A stretch of DNA of 64,000 bases from Bacteroides graminisolvens DSM 19988 = JCM 15093 (GTDB taxonomy: Bacteria > Bacteroidota > Bacteroidia > Bacteroidales > Bacteroidaceae), in the NCBI RefSeq assembly GCF_000428125.1, contig NZ_KE386627.1:604438-668437 (forward strand), in the 5' to 3' direction. The notes beneath the pieces are model-generated. The model saw only the letters and a program-made list of their open reading frames with translations, ran no database searches and was not told where the DNA came from. The position numbers and the translations under genes are program-made. Of the stretch, positions 63,720 through 64,000 are shown in pieces (position 1 is the stretch's first letter; the number at the start of each line of letters is the position of its first letter).

Positions 63720-63788
63720 TATATAATAACTTAAAAGTATACCACCCTAATAATTAAAAAGTATACCACTGTCAGTCCGTAGAAGACC

Positions 63789-63845
63789 GAGCAGTGCGCC
63801 CTGATTATTTGAGGCGTAGCCGAGAATATTCAGGGCGCACTGCTC
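63789..63845. terminator. long hairpin in the IS left end
   Basis: Perfect 16-base arms GAGCAGTGCGCCCTGA and TCAGGGCGCACTGCTC enclose 25 bases and are followed by ATATTTTTC. It should stop transcription entering the IS, including read-through from the CRISPR array. Confidence 0.8.
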
Positions 63846-63879
63846 ATATTTTTCAGAGCATACTATTTATTTGTTTAAC

Positions 63880-63904
63880 TTGCATCAATTATATATTGAT
63901 GCAA
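63880..63904. promoter_or_regulatory. palindrome upstream of the transposase
   Basis: TTGCATCAAT and ATTGATGCAA, perfect ten-base arms around TATAT, end four bases before the predicted transposase start. It is well placed for an operator or for an RNA hairpin hiding the start region. Confidence 0.65.
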
Positions 63905-63907
63905 AAA

Positions 63908-64000
63908 ATGATAACAATGACTGACAGAAATGAAATAATTTCGATGTACGATAAGACCGGCTCGATAAGGGCAACGGCACGTAATCTTGGGCTTAATCGC
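63908..64000 (+). CDS. istA: IS21-type transposase IstA, N-terminus only
   Basis: The open frame begins MITMTDRNEIISMYDKTGSI and continues RATARNLGLNR to the window edge (31 residues). This is the N-terminal helix-turn-helix of IstA transposases, which bind the terminal repeats of the element. A second ATG at 63917 is an alternative start. The DDE domain and the helper ATPase IstB lie outside. Confidence 0.8.
   Translation, partial: MITMTDRNEIISMYDKTGSIRATARNLGLNR

Larger units (their letters stand above)
63718..64000 (+). mobile_element. IS21-family element, left end, partial
   Basis: The element probably starts with TG at 63718, inside the last CRISPR repeat. The direct repeats AAAAGTATACCAC at 63733-63745 and 63757-63769 (24-base period) are like the multiple transposase-binding repeats of IS21 left ends. 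They are followed by a hairpin and by the start of an IstA-like transposase. The right end is beyond the window. Confidence 0.75.

Overview
The window looks like a chromosomal segment of a gut-type Bacteroidales, most likely Bacteroides or a close relative. The support is a SusC/SusD pair, many promoters with the Bacteroides -7 element TAnnTTTG, DUF4248 and HU-like accessory proteins, AraC-type regulators with Bacteroidales architecture, and an unusual ABC-F protein. I can name the group but not the species.

Layout. (1) 1-3.9 kb: an arsenic detoxification operon on the minus strand (arsR, arsC, acr3, a mini-thioredoxin, ArsF-like and ArsG-like redox/membrane proteins, and a YraQ/ArsP-type permease cut by the window edge). 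(2) 4-7.4 kb: a RhuM-family gene with a 3' frameshift, an NAD(P)-binding protein, outer membrane phospholipase A and a small winged-helix protein. (3) 7.7-16 kb: a very AT-rich accessory stretch with a TolC-HlyD-MFS exporter, an AraC regulator, two unknown genes and a frameshifted ketoacyl synthase III. (4) 16.3-21 kb: a compact phage-like cassette (DUF4248-type protein, replication-initiator-like protein, DnaB helicase, second DUF4248 protein, HU-like protein, coiled-coil protein, T7-lysozyme-type amidase), much GC-richer from about 17.5 kb on. (5) 21-31.6 kb: a Crp/Fnr regulator, a membrane-spanning propeller/AraC one-component regulator divergent from a SusC/SusD pair, a candidate sRNA, and two lipoprotein-like genes. 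(6) 31.6-39 kb: an RND efflux operon flanked by two paralogous AraC regulators. (7) 39-53.6 kb: a TonB receptor with a small His-rich partner, an operon of sensor kinase, 5'-nucleotidase and methionine-R-sulfoxide reductase, tex, an LRR protein, a repeat-rich intergenic region, an ABC-F ATPase and grpE-dnaJ. (8) 53.7-64 kb: a tRNA-Thr followed by a complete type I CRISPR-Cas locus (cas6-cas5-cas3-cas8-cas7-cas4-cas1-cas2) and an array of 26 perfect 29-bp repeats plus one truncated repeat, which runs into the left end of an IS21-family element.

How the parts work together. The ars genes form one detoxification unit, with an ArsR-type operator built into the promoter. The exporter clusters in regions 3 and 6 each sit beside an AraC regulator of the same subfamily. 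The propeller regulator probably controls the divergent SusC/D uptake pair. The CRISPR array is transcribed from a promoter in the leader next to cas2, and its distal end has been broken by the IS insertion. Three genes (RhuM, KAS III and the YiiX-like gene) each differ from an open frame by one base in an A/T run. These are either real mutations or sequence errors, and raw reads would tell.
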